From the NCBI GenBank assembly GCA_002704825.1, contig PAIY01000219.1:1-50054 (forward strand): DNA of 50,054 bases. The letters run 5' to 3'. This stretch comes from Phycisphaeraceae bacterium (GTDB lineage: Bacteria; Planctomycetota; Phycisphaerae; Phycisphaerales; Phycisphaeraceae). How positions within the stretch are numbered: position 1 is the stretch's first letter; each line of letters opens with the position of its first letter. Both the position numbers and the translations under genes were made by a program. The notes under the pieces were generated by a model. It saw only the letters and a program-made list of their open reading frames with translations. It was not told the DNA's origin and did no database searches. Shown here in pieces: positions 8,854-17,522 of this stretch.

Positions 8854-10283
8854 GGCTGAGTCTCCTTCTTCAGATTCAAGCAGACCATGGATTTGGAGTC
8901 GCGCAAAATCATCATCCCATTCGCGCAGGCAATCGGCCCCCATGCGTCGACGCCTGGTAGAATTTTGTGATGTACTCGATAAGTGAATGTCTGGTTTTCA
9001 TACGTGTAAACATGCAACACGCCTTCGTCATCTGCAATCCAGAATGCTTGATCCGCATAGAGATACGGTCCCAGACCAAAACGTGCCTGCTTACCAGTTG
9101 AGGCTTTGACCGTTGGTAATGTATGAACATCTGCAGCAATCAATTGACCGCGTAAAGCGCCAGCATCTTTGGGCTGAATCACAAAAAGGGTGTTGTCGAT
9201 GACCAGGGGAGTCTGCTGTTCAGACGCAGGGCCTTGAGTTGGCTTCCATTGATTTTGAATCGAAGCAGTGAACTTATCACCTTGTTTGGTGACATGAAGC
9301 AATGCGGAGCCCGCACCATATCCTGCAGTCATAAATAGCAAGTCGTTTGTAACTTTCACTGGCGTTGGCGCCCAGACTGCGGGCTTCCAATCCTTACATT
9401 CCCAGAGAGGTTTGCCTTTGGTGTTACAAGCTGCAATGCCACCAAGCCCCGCGTAGACATACTGTTCAACACCTACAAAGTTCGTTGCCAATACCGAAGC
9501 ATGTGACATTCGGATATTGTTTACGTTTGGTAGTTCCCATATCACGTTTCCGTTATGCAGGTCAATGCCTGCCATCAATACATGATCACCACCGACACCC
9601 AGAATGACTTTGCCGTCATCAATCAACGGGCATTGGCCGGCATACCATTGCGGGACCTCACCACCGAAACGCTGGATGACATCAAGAGTCCATAGCAGGT
9701 CGCCTGTGCATGCATTAACTGCCATGACTTGTGCGGTTGGTCCAAACGTGACGACGACATTTTCGGCATAGGCTGGAACGGTGCGCGATTTGCCATGATT
9801 GCGTCTGAGTGGATTGTGATAACTCCGTCGCCAGAGTTCTGTCCCATCTTGTAATGCAAAACACCGAATCGCGTCCGCTTCTTCGTCTTCAAGGTAGTCC
9901 AGAACATAGACGCGTTCATTAACAATGATCGCGCCTGCGTAGCCTTCACCCAGAGATTGACGCCAAAGTACCTTGGGGCCGTCTTGATGCCATGTTTGTA
10001 CCAGTTTTGTACCATTATTAACGACATTGTCGCGTTGTTGACCACGAAAGCAGGGCCAACTGCCTTCAAACGGTTTGAGGATGGAATCGGGTTGGAAACG
10101 GGTGAAGTCTTTGCCGATTTGAATTGTTTTTTTCTTGACAACACGGTTCTCTGATTGGTCGCGCATAGGACTTGCATACGTTATTTCTCTTGGGCTTTGA
10201 TAGGTGAGATAACACCACATTGCCATGCTTGCCAGGAGCACGAAACTGATGCGTAAGATTCCGATCAGGATATTCACACGCAT
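8850..10283 (-). CDS. Membrane-anchored PQQ-like beta-propeller protein (477 aa)
   Basis: The N-terminal helix ILIGILRISFVLLASMAMWCYL acts as signal or anchor. From about residue 75 the chain enters a propeller with WPCFRGQQRDNVV (first blade) and repeated blades such as CFALQDGTELWRR, VNACTGDLLWTL and IDLHNGNVIWEL. This matches outer-membrane assembly factor BamB-like or PQQ-like repeat proteins of planctomycetes. ATG 10283 was preferred to TTG or ATG candidates further upstream because GGAGG sits 6 nt before it; it overlaps the cyclase gene by 10 nt. It is the nearest propeller to the terpenoid genes, so a role in handling or sensing the product is possible, though this is conjecture. Confidence 0.86.
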   Translation of the reverse strand: MRVNILIGILRISFVLLASMAMWCYLTYQSPREITYASPMRDQSENRVVKKKTIQIGKDFTRFQPDSILKPFEGSWPCFRGQQRDNVVNNGTKLVQTWHQDGPKVLWRQSLGEGYAGAIIVNERVYVLDYLEDEEADAIRCFALQDGTELWRRSYHNPLRRNHGKSRTVPAYAENVVVTFGPTAQVMAVNACTGDLLWTLDVIQRFGGEVPQWYAGQCPLIDDGKVILGVGGDHVLMAGIDLHNGNVIWELPNVNNIRMSHASVLATNFVGVEQYVYAGLGGIAACNTKGKPLWECKDWKPAVWAPTPVKVTNDLLFMTAGYGAGSALLHVTKQGDKFTASIQNQWKPTQGPASEQQTPLVIDNTLFVIQPKDAGALRGQLIAADVHTLPTVKASTGKQARFGLGPYLYADQAFWIADDEGVLHVYTYENQTFTYRVHHKILPGVDAWGPIACANGMMILRDSKSMVCLNLKKETQP

Positions 10284-11974
10284 GATAAACCTCCGTAGCA
10301 TCCAGCAAGGAATATTGGCGTGTAACTTTTTTCGTCATACCACAAGTGTGCAAAGTAAAGACCGATGGGTTCGTCAGGGATCAGCTCGGGATTAACAAGA
10401 TAGGGTTCTAAAAATGCCATCCCTTTTGCGACTGCTTCACGGGTGTTTTCAAATGGTTTTAACGCGCGGACACAACGTGCGGTAAAGATCACATAATCAT
10501 GGTCGTTATCCCATGACCCCCAACCACCGGATGCGTGTTGTTGGTTTATGAGATATTGTCTGGTCCGTTCGATGATGTTGGATGCTTGACCACCGAAGAG
10601 ATGTTCGAGTACCACGGCACTGCCATAGACCGGCGCGCGTTTGTCTGCAGCGAGTTGATCTCCAAACCATAGCGGTGTGAATGAGCCATCAGTTGCCTGT
10701 GTTTTTTCAAGATACTGCACTATGCGCGTTTTTGCTTTGCGCACTTGCTTTTGCAATGATTGGGTGAGTTGCGTCTCATACAACGAAAAAGCCCTGAAAA
10801 CATGGGCGGAAATGTCGGGGCAACTTTGATCGAAGGGCAATTTACTCCAGCCACGACAGAATGTCGGGATGCCACCATCTCGATTTTGCAGTCGCAATAA
10901 CCAGTTAATCCCATCGCAGATACACGGCGTTGCTGTTTCACCCAGGGCATGCATCGCGATGATTGCAGCAGCAGTGTCATCGGCATCCGGGACACTGCCT
11001 GATCTTGTTGTCCATCCCCAACCACCGGGGCGAGATCGTGTGTAGGGATGGATGACTGTGGTTTGTTGTTGTTTGATGCGTTGACGATATGCAGCTTTTT
11101 CCTCGTCGGACAAGCTCTCAGAAACAACACTCAAAGACAAGCTGGTGACCCACTGCCTCAGGTCGTGATCAATTGGCCAAGCACCATTGGGACGTTGCGT
11201 TTGCAATAGGAATCGTAGGGCATTTTGCGTTACTGCATGATTCGCCATTCCAGCTTTGCAGAGACACAATGCGCAAAACGCAGTTAGTGGTGCTGCTTCC
11301 AGAAAGCCACCACTCTCGGGTTGTTTGCGTGTGACGACGCGCAAAGCACGTTGCTTGATGGCAGATCGAAACAGCTTGAATAGCCCAGTGTGTGCATGCG
11401 TGTTCTGGGCGATCCCGACACAAACCAATGCAGGGATGGCGTAGCTGACCACGGGTAAATTCAGAAGATGGAAAAGGCGTTCGGGCATCAACGCCAACTC
11501 AAAAGGGAACTGAGGCATCTGGCGCCACGCCGAAGTCGCATCTGCAAAAAAGCCTGCTGCTGTAGCCATTGCAAGGATCGGCACGGAGAAGGTCAGGTCC
11601 TTCCCATACGCTTTGAGAAAGCATGCTTTGACGGATTGGAACGAAAAATCACCGAACTGTGACAACAGGTAGTGCTTCGTTTTTTCAAGCACTGTTTTGT
11701 TGACGGCATCTGAGCAAAGCGCAATGTAGCTCATGAACGTTGCAGTGAGATTGGCGGGGGAACTCGGTGAATCGCCGTACAAACCGTCATCATTCTGATG
11801 AGTACGCAGCCAATCCTTTGCTGCCTGGATGGGATGTGCATAGGCCTTGGCATCAGCAATCTCCAATGCCACGCATGAGACCGCTGTCGACACTGCTGAG
11901 TCCGACAGACTGCTTTCAAAGAACTGATCTTAGCCACGATTGGCTAGTAGCATTTCACGAAGGGTAGTGTTCAT
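10274..11974 (-). CDS. Class II terpene cyclase-like protein (squalene-hopene cyclase family), in-frame stop at codon 15
   Basis: An alpha/alpha-barrel protein with class II cyclase marks: the protonating acid motif DADDTAAA (residues 330-333 counted from ATG 11974) and QW-type repeats QRPNGAWP, NRDGGIPTF, TDGSFTPLW and HASGGWGSW. Class II cyclases protonate squalene or a prenyl diphosphate. The only start with a good ribosome binding site is ATG 11974 (GGGAGG 6 nt upstream, ATGA overlap), but codon 15 is TAA at 11930-11932. Residues on both sides (REMLLANRG, then DQFFESSLSDSAVSTA) fit the conserved family N-terminus without a gap. The frame stays open for 550 further codons. A GTG at 11893 is the next usable start but would cut off part of the first helix. 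At 566 codons it is shorter than SHC (about 630). It may be a recent pseudogene, a sequence error, or read through. Confidence 0.8.
11930..11932 (-). other. In-frame TAA interrupting the cyclase N-terminus
   Basis: Codon 15 of the frame beginning at ATG 11974 reads TAA. One base change from CAA, GAA or AAA would restore a continuous 566-codon gene. The surrounding residues align with the usual family start at exactly the expected length, so the stop replaces one variable residue. Confidence 0.85.
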
Positions 11975-12861
11975 GAACAACCTCCCAACGCAATCAGTGC
12001 ATAGACCGTGTATTCCAGATCACCGGTAGGATCATCGGCGGTTGCAGCAAAAAGGCCATCATCTCGAATGCAGGTCCGCAGATATGGTTTGATGGAACTG
12101 CTGGGTTGAAGATGGCTTTGGTTCAATGCAAACGTTGCTGTTCCCGTCGTGAGTAAATCGCCAGTTGGTGCCTGTTGCACAGCTTTGAATGAACCGTCCA
12201 GTTCCTGCAGATTACAAAGTGCTTTGGCTGTGATGTCTCGCTGAGCTTTGTCGATCAGAAACATCGCGGATGCTGTGGCATTGATCGCGTATTCAGTGTC
12301 ATCGGGCAAATTCGCGTAGAGACCCGATGCGAGGCGGTAACGCATCAGGTCCACATGCGGGATTGTCACGCCAAAGTCAGCATGGAGTGTTACCCGTAAA
12401 AACTGCGAGTAGGGGGATTGCGGATCAGATTGCGGATAGCTTGCTGCAGGCAGTGTTGCTAGTGATGCGATGATTTTTCGCTCTTGTCGGTCAGCTTTGA
12501 GGTTGAGGTTTTTCACTGCTGTTGAGCGCATGACCTTGGGCAACGTTAACAGTTTGAGCAGTCTTTGAACACGCAACAAAACACAGCGATGCACCACATC
12601 CAGGCTGGAAACATCAATACGCGCGATTGACTGTTTACAGGCAGCAAGGTTGATTTTTGCATGGGTGACAGCGGATAGCATTAGACCAAAGAACGTGTAG
12701 TAAAGATCACCACTGTCATGTCGACCGACGAACAGTCCGTCTGTGTGTTGATGACTGATGACCGACTGACGCATCTGGCTTTGAGCTTCTTCTGATAAAC
12801 ATTCAAAACCGTTGCGACAGGCAAGGAAAAACGCGGAACCAAAATTCATGCGGTCAGACAT
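11971..12861 (-). CDS. Small alpha/alpha-toroid, prenyltransferase/terpene-cyclase-like protein (296 aa)
   Basis: The sequence has repeats like those of the protein prenyltransferase beta-subunit/squalene cyclase superfamily: TDGLFVGRHDSGDLYYTFFGL, ASGLYANLPDDTEYAINATAS, LDGSFKAVQQAPTGDLLTT and DDGLFAATADDPTGDLEYT. Each pairs a D-G-x-[FY] turn with an acidic T-G-D-L-E/Y helix start. At 296 aa it would form a single toroid. No DxDD motif or zinc-site D-x-C is evident, so catalysis is uncertain; it may bind the isoprenoid or pair with the larger cyclase next to it. ATG 12861 overlaps the polyprenyl synthase by 8 nt and has GGGAGG 10 nt upstream. The 3' end overlaps the cyclase start as ATGA. 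Confidence 0.8.
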   Translation of the reverse strand: MSDRMNFGSAFFLACRNGFECLSEEAQSQMRQSVISHQHTDGLFVGRHDSGDLYYTFFGLMLSAVTHAKINLAACKQSIARIDVSSLDVVHRCVLLRVQRLLKLLTLPKVMRSTAVKNLNLKADRQERKIIASLATLPAASYPQSDPQSPYSQFLRVTLHADFGVTIPHVDLMRYRLASGLYANLPDDTEYAINATASAMFLIDKAQRDITAKALCNLQELDGSFKAVQQAPTGDLLTTGTATFALNQSHLQPSSSIKPYLRTCIRDDGLFAATADDPTGDLEYTVYALIALGGCS

Positions 12862-14350
12862 CTTTGAGAATCCTCCCACAGAGTCGGTACATGAATGTTT
12901 TGAGAACCGGTTCGTTGATCGCTTCCAACGCAGCATAGGCCTTGCGTTGATAGGTCGCATACACATCGGAGATGCGTTTGATGGCATCCTCTCGCCTTAG
13001 TCCATCAAGTTGCATGATGGTGTCCACCGCTGAGGCAGGGTTGGGCGTTGTGTCTTCCAGATCATCATACAACTGATAGGCAACTCCCAACGCATCGCTT
13101 AGCGCATGGAGTATTTGCTGATATTCGTTGAATCTGCCAGTCGCAATCGCCCCCAGATACATGGCAACACGAAAAGCCGGTGCGGTTTTGAGTTGGTGTG
13201 TCTGCAGGCATTGGCCCAGTGATGTTGCTTTGCCCAAGCACTCCAACTCCTGTGCCTGTCCCAGCGCCAATTCACAATGGGCTTGAGCAGCTTGTGCATA
13301 CAGTTCTGAGCGGATGTCCTGCGGGATACTGGGGTGACTGAGCAGGCGATAGCCTTCACCAATCAGAAAATCCCCAAGATTCAAGGCTATGGGAAGGCCG
13401 ACGCGCTGGTGCATGGTCGGTTTGTCGTAGCGGGTATCGTCATCATCTTCAATGTCATCATGAACCAGTGACGCCTTATGGAAACACTCCACAGCGATGG
13501 CAATGGGCTCAAGAAACTCCGGGAAGTTTTGCTGATTCGTGATGGAGCAGTACAGACCAAGCGTAATCATGGGGCGGTAATGCTTGCCATCATCACAGAG
13601 GGCGCTGATCACCAGTTCCTGGAATTGATTGAGGTGAGGTGTTGAAGCATTGAGATAAGGTTGGATACGAGCAGGTGTGAAGAGTTCGGCGATATGTTGC
13701 TTGATCATCGGGCTTGGGTTGGCATAGGTGGGGGAGGCTTGCCCGATATGAATGGCATCTGTCAATGCATCGTGATCATAGTCGGTGTCTTGACAGCCAT
13801 CAGCATTGAGCGGGATGGCAATGCCGGGGACGGCATGACGCAGCATGGAAGGGAATGCCTTTTCCAGTGAGTCCAGACAGGAGACGCCGATAATGCCTTG
13901 TATCTCACCGTCCTTGACCCATTGGCTGACACTCGATGAAGACTCCGCAACAAGCACACTCATCCCCAACGCTTCGGCTTGTGCTGTAATGTCGGGTATG
14001 TTGCAGATGCCACATTGCTGACAGATCAAACCCAACGCATCACTGGGGGCGTGGCATTGTTTGTGATCACGCAAACAGACGGGTAAAAGCAGCAGGCGTT
14101 GATCAATTGGGATGTGTGCAAAATAATCTTCCCACAAAGCATTATTCAACTGGATCAGGGTGTAGTTGAAAAGCGCATCATCCAACTGCAGGTTGCTCAG
14201 ACATTGGCGGGCATGTTCCTGCAGGAAATCCAGAAGCAATGGGGGCTGGAGCTTTTGCTTTGCAACGTACGCACGAACAGCCTTACGGATTTCAAGCCGT
14301 TGTTTTAACGCTCCGGGGACCATCTGCTCTGTGACACATTGCTTAACCAT
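12854..14350 (-). CDS. DUF116-polyprenyl diphosphate synthase fusion (498 aa)
   Basis: Two domains. Residues about 85-180 match DUF116: LLLLPVCLRDHKQC (C92, C99), then C110-QQC-GIC (C110, C113, C116), an A-x-x-x-G segment and GVSC158, an arrangement suggesting a bound metal or cluster. Residues about 220-498 are a trans-isoprenyl diphosphate synthase with the DDGKHYRP substrate loop, first Asp-rich motif H297-DDIEDDDD, the second at D429-DLED433, and the usual KPTMH. It should condense IPP with allylic diphosphates; chain length cannot be read here. ATG 14350 overlaps the radical SAM stop by 8 nt with only a weak GGTG ribosome site. DUF116 proteins often sit with radical SAM enzymes, as here, so the fused domain may deliver electrons or a cluster. 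Product likely feeds the two toroid proteins downstream. Confidence 0.92.
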   Translation of the reverse strand: MVKQCVTEQMVPGALKQRLEIRKAVRAYVAKQKLQPPLLLDFLQEHARQCLSNLQLDDALFNYTLIQLNNALWEDYFAHIPIDQRLLLLPVCLRDHKQCHAPSDALGLICQQCGICNIPDITAQAEALGMSVLVAESSSSVSQWVKDGEIQGIIGVSCLDSLEKAFPSMLRHAVPGIAIPLNADGCQDTDYDHDALTDAIHIGQASPTYANPSPMIKQHIAELFTPARIQPYLNASTPHLNQFQELVISALCDDGKHYRPMITLGLYCSITNQQNFPEFLEPIAIAVECFHKASLVHDDIEDDDDTRYDKPTMHQRVGLPIALNLGDFLIGEGYRLLSHPSIPQDIRSELYAQAAQAHCELALGQAQELECLGKATSLGQCLQTHQLKTAPAFRVAMYLGAIATGRFNEYQQILHALSDALGVAYQLYDDLEDTTPNPASAVDTIMQLDGLRREDAIKRISDVYATYQRKAYAALEAINEPVLKTFMYRLCGRILKDV

Positions 14351-15536
14351 AGGCACCAAATCCGAAAAAGTAATACTTCTTGGCAAGGCGGTAAGCCCAC
14401 GACTTTTCGGGAATCTCCTTCCCGGTCGTGCCATGGCCGGGAAGGGATTGGTAGCTTTGAAGTTCGGCAAAGGCGTCGCGGTTTGAGGAATCCAACGCGT
14501 TATGCGTTTGCAGAAACCGGCCCAACTCCCTGGGAGATTGCATGTACACGCAGCTGCGCCCGTCCTTGCTGCTGAACGCTCTTAGCTGATGCAGCAGGGG
14601 ATTGTCCTGAAAGATACTTTCAAGATTGCTTGCATCGTCATTGATGTATTGACCGGTGAACTGAACCACGGGGCAGAACTCCACCGCGCCGTTTGGAGCG
14701 ATGTGATGCGATAAGCCCATATCACCGGGGCAGACGGCATGTCCTTTTGCATCCCAATAGGCGTCAACGATGATGATTTTGGATTGGGTCCGCTGTTCAA
14801 CAATGAACTGTCTTAATGCAATGATCTGCTGCTCGGTCAGTGCGTTCTGCGTTTCAGGCATGGCGCCACTGGGGCGGTACACGTAGTACCAGATGTATCG
14901 CGCCCCTTTGGCTTCGAGGAACCGCAGGTAGTCCTGGCTGACCAGTTCATCGAAGTTGCGTTGGTTGATACTTGCTGCTGCACCGGTGAATAAACCTGCT
15001 TTGGATAAGGTTTCAAGGCCACGGACAGATCGCATGAACGTGTCGTCACGCCCGCGTCGGATGCGCGATTCGTCTTCGAGTCCTTCGATACTGATCAGCG
15101 GGCTGACATTGCCGAGTTTGGCGAGCTTGTTGCAGTTGGATTCGTCGAGAATCGTGCCGTTGGTAAAGAGCAGGAAGAACGCTTTGGAGTTTTGTTCAAA
15201 GACATCATACAAGTCGGAGTGCAACAGGGGTTCCCCGCCGAGGATACCGAAGAAGCGCGAGTTGTAGCGGGCAGCGGTGTCGATGATGCCTTGGATTTGT
15301 GTACGGGATAATTGCTGCGCGGGTTTGGTTTGTTCGACCCAGCAACCCTTGCATTTAAGGTTGCATCGGTTGGTGACCGAGAGCATCAGGAAGGCCGGGA
15401 AGAACGGCTTGTTTTGTTTGATCCGTTTTTCAAATGAGCGGACTGCTTTGTGTCCATTGAAGGCAAAGCGCAGAAGGTTCTTCTGAACCTTGAACGAACA
15501 GCCGGTTGCAATTCCCGTGAGGGTCGCGCACTTCAC
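14343..15536 (-). CDS. Radical SAM enzyme (397 aa)
   Basis: C58-NLKC62-KGC65 is the SAM-binding cluster motif CxxxCxxC, followed by GGEP (GILGGEPLLHS) and a TIM-barrel pattern (ISIEGLEDESRI, as in MoaA/SPASM-type enzymes). The C-terminal part has HAVCPGDMGLSHHIAPNGAVEFCPV, a short Cys pattern recalling SPASM/twitch domains but with fewer cysteines than a full SPASM. It is not HpnH-like in sequence. GTG 15536 has AAGGAGG 7 nt upstream and overlaps the iron-sulfur gene as GTGA. Neighbours point to modification of an isoprenoid: the polyprenyl synthase is immediately downstream and a 2x[4Fe-4S] protein, a likely electron donor, immediately upstream. The substrate is inferred only from context. 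Confidence 0.9.
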   Translation of the reverse strand: MKCATLTGIATGCSFKVQKNLLRFAFNGHKAVRSFEKRIKQNKPFFPAFLMLSVTNRCNLKCKGCWVEQTKPAQQLSRTQIQGIIDTAARYNSRFFGILGGEPLLHSDLYDVFEQNSKAFFLLFTNGTILDESNCNKLAKLGNVSPLISIEGLEDESRIRRGRDDTFMRSVRGLETLSKAGLFTGAAASINQRNFDELVSQDYLRFLEAKGARYIWYYVYRPSGAMPETQNALTEQQIIALRQFIVEQRTQSKIIIVDAYWDAKGHAVCPGDMGLSHHIAPNGAVEFCPVVQFTGQYINDDASNLESIFQDNPLLHQLRAFSSKDGRSCVYMQSPRELGRFLQTHNALDSSNRDAFAELQSYQSLPGHGTTGKEIPEKSWAYRLAKKYYFFGFGAYG

Positions 15537-16201
15537 TTCACATCCTCCTTGAAGAGTCGGGCTGAAGCTTTGCGGGCTTGGAGTCTGGCTCGTAATGATT
15601 CGTTCTGCTTGGCGTCGGGTTTGACGACAAGCTCCAGTGCGCCATTGATATTGGCTTCAGTGGACTTGGGGAAAATGATTGCGTTGGCAGGGCACATCCG
15701 CGCACATGCCGGGCAGTCGGTCTTGCAACCCGATGGCTTGACGACCTTGACCTTCTTTTCCTCAAAGGCATAAACACCGAACATGCAGAAGTCTGCGCAC
15801 TTGCCACAGTCCACGCATCGGTTGTTGTCGATGACGGGATACCAGGCGATCCAATCGCGGCAGACGGTGTCCTCCGAGTAGGCGTCTTGATGGTCGCTGG
15901 GTGTCGCGGTCAGTGTATCCAGCAGTTTTTCGACATCATGATTCACGTCAAAGACCGTCGCTTGATCGGACTTACCTGCAAAGTCGCAGAGTGCTTGAAG
16001 CGTCCGATGATGACAGCCGATGAAGACGTTTGCATCCCGGAATTTTTCCGGGTGATGCACCGCATCGTGACAGAGGTCTTCCGTGATCCGCAAGCGGACC
16101 CCAGCATCCTTGAGGGCTGTTATCACTTGGGTGAGTTTTTCATCATCAAGACGATGATAGATTTGACACTTGCATAGTATGGCGGAATTGGGCGGGTTCA
16201 T
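15533..16201 (-). CDS. 2x[4Fe-4S] ferredoxin-like protein with Cys-rich N-terminal domain (222 aa)
   Basis: The C-terminal half has two cluster motifs, C129/132/135/139 and C159/163/166/170, the second followed by P-A-N-A-I as in bacterial ferredoxins. The N-terminal 120 residues hold C10-K-C12, C44, GC63HH and C72 in an alpha/beta pattern (NVFIGCHHRTL) similar to redox regulator or HdrA-like N-terminal modules, function unknown. There is no signal peptide, so it is cytoplasmic. It is coupled to the radical SAM gene (GTGA overlap), which makes it the best candidate for supplying that enzyme's electrons. ATG 16201 has GAGAG about 7 nt upstream and starts 5 nt after the preceding stop. Confidence 0.87.
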   Translation of the reverse strand: MNPPNSAILCKCQIYHRLDDEKLTQVITALKDAGVRLRITEDLCHDAVHHPEKFRDANVFIGCHHRTLQALCDFAGKSDQATVFDVNHDVEKLLDTLTATPSDHQDAYSEDTVCRDWIAWYPVIDNNRCVDCGKCADFCMFGVYAFEEKKVKVVKPSGCKTDCPACARMCPANAIIFPKSTEANINGALELVVKPDAKQNESLRARLQARKASARLFKEDVK

Positions 16202-16205
16202 TGTG

Positions 16206-17501
16206 TCACTCTCTACTGGCTGTTCGTTTCTTACTTCTCAGGTCATACGCAGCGAGCGCATCACCATGGCGGACATAGAGGATGCCATCACTGATGACCG
16301 GATGGGACCAGTGTTCTCTGGAGCCAAAATCAATCTGGAATTGGCTGACGACTTGGAATTGATCAGTCGGTTTGACCAGGCCAATCGTGCCACGCTTTTC
16401 TTCGTAGATATAGATCATGCCATCGGCGGTGATGATTGAGCCTTTACCGAGGTTGTCCCACTTGGTGTCGTAGATGGTTTTGCCGGTATTCCAATCGACA
16501 CTCAGCCAGTTGCCGTTGCCGTTGTTGATCCAGTTAGAGCCATAGATTCGGCCGTTGAGTTGCACCGCACCACCGTGGTGTGGGTCAAGGTCATCGGTTT
16601 TCCAGAGGACTTTTAGCCCCTTGTTGGCTGGGAGGATTTCGTACATGACACCGCCCTGGTTATATCCGGCGGTGACGAAAAGCTGATTGTCTTTGAGCAG
16701 GGGTGTGTTACAGTTGATGCCTTTCCACTTCCCGCTTGCGTCCTGGGCATAGCTGTGCTTCCAGAGCATCTTGCCGTTGTCGGTGTCAATGCAGAAAACG
16801 TAGGTCGATGTGAGTTGGATGAGTTTCTTGCCATCAAGGATCGGCGAGACGTAGGCACAGTTATCACCGTTGGAAGGCGCCTGCCAGGCGATGTCACCAT
16901 TGGAAGCGCGCAGGGCAACGACGGAGGCTTGGTTGCCGCAGGGTGTTGCAAAGATCAAACCGTCACGGGCAGTCAGTGATTCGGCATAGCCCCAGCGTCC
17001 GGGTTTACCGCCGAACGGGGTGGCAATGTCCTTGCTCCAGATCAGCGCACCGTCTTTGGCATTGAAGCAGGCGACTTCACCTTGACCGGTGAGTACGACC
17101 ACCATGTCAATGGTTTGGGAACCGGTTTTGACTTGTGGGATGAAGGTGGGGGTTGAACGTGCAGCGGGATAGGATTTATCCCATGCGTTACCGGTTTGTG
17201 TCTGCCAGATTTTCTTGCCATCCAGGTCCAGGCAGATTACCTGTTCTTTTTTGCGATCCGTTGCATCTTCACAGTTCACATACAGGCGGTCTTTGACTTT
17301 GGTGACACTGCTCCAACCTGCCCCCAGTTCCGGGTTGACCCACATCGGTTTGAGACCGTCTTCAGGCCATTGTTTGAGCAAGCCGGATTCGTCGTAGGAA
17401 CCCTGTGCACTTTGGCCACGAAACTGCATGACATCCGAAGCATTGCTCGTGCCTGCAACAAGGAGCGTACCCAGGAGAACGATGGCTAAAGAGCCTTTCA
17501 T
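16206..17501 (-). CDS. Secreted PQQ-like beta-propeller protein, first gene of the operon (431 aa)
   Basis: A clear cleavable signal peptide (MKGSLAIVLLGTLLVAGTSNASD) precedes a propeller that starts at VMQFRGQSAQGSYDESGL and contains blades such as DLDGKKIWQTQTG, NAKDGALIWSK, RASNGDIAWQA and DTDNGKMLWKH. This is the only propeller in the operon with a normal secretory signal, so it is probably periplasmic and soluble. ATG 17501 with AAGGA upstream gives the neatest signal peptide; ATG 17522 (7 residues longer, AGGA upstream) is a fair alternative. The promoter with the inverted repeat at 17619-17650 lies about 120 nt upstream. A BamB-like or PQQ-like role cannot be decided. Confidence 0.88.
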   Translation of the reverse strand: MKGSLAIVLLGTLLVAGTSNASDVMQFRGQSAQGSYDESGLLKQWPEDGLKPMWVNPELGAGWSSVTKVKDRLYVNCEDATDRKKEQVICLDLDGKKIWQTQTGNAWDKSYPAARSTPTFIPQVKTGSQTIDMVVVLTGQGEVACFNAKDGALIWSKDIATPFGGKPGRWGYAESLTARDGLIFATPCGNQASVVALRASNGDIAWQAPSNGDNCAYVSPILDGKKLIQLTSTYVFCIDTDNGKMLWKHSYAQDASGKWKGINCNTPLLKDNQLFVTAGYNQGGVMYEILPANKGLKVLWKTDDLDPHHGGAVQLNGRIYGSNWINNGNGNWLSVDWNTGKTIYDTKWDNLGKGSIITADGMIYIYEEKRGTIGLVKPTDQFQVVSQFQIDFGSREHWSHPVISDGILYVRHGDALAAYDLRSKKRTASRE

Positions 17502-17522
17502 ACGTGAATCCTTTTTCGTCAT

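Noticed and set aside
10274..11893. Natural start of the cyclase at GTG 11893
   Set aside because: There is no ribosome binding site, and it leaves out conserved N-terminal residues that are present in frame upstream of the TAA.
1..12000. Horizontal transfer of the left region based on a seemingly lower GC content
   Set aside because: The left part looks somewhat more AT-rich than the centre, but I did not compute it, and the operon continues without a break into GC-richer sequence.
14343..15536. HpnH adenosylhopane synthase
   Set aside because: The cluster motif surroundings and the C-terminus differ from HpnH; there are no other hopanoid genes.
4570..17501. PQQ-dependent alcohol or glucose dehydrogenases
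   Set aside because: The propellers are 213-560 aa, with no vicinal Cys pair in an active-site position, no heme motif and no PQQ ligand set that I can identify; only the fold is supported.
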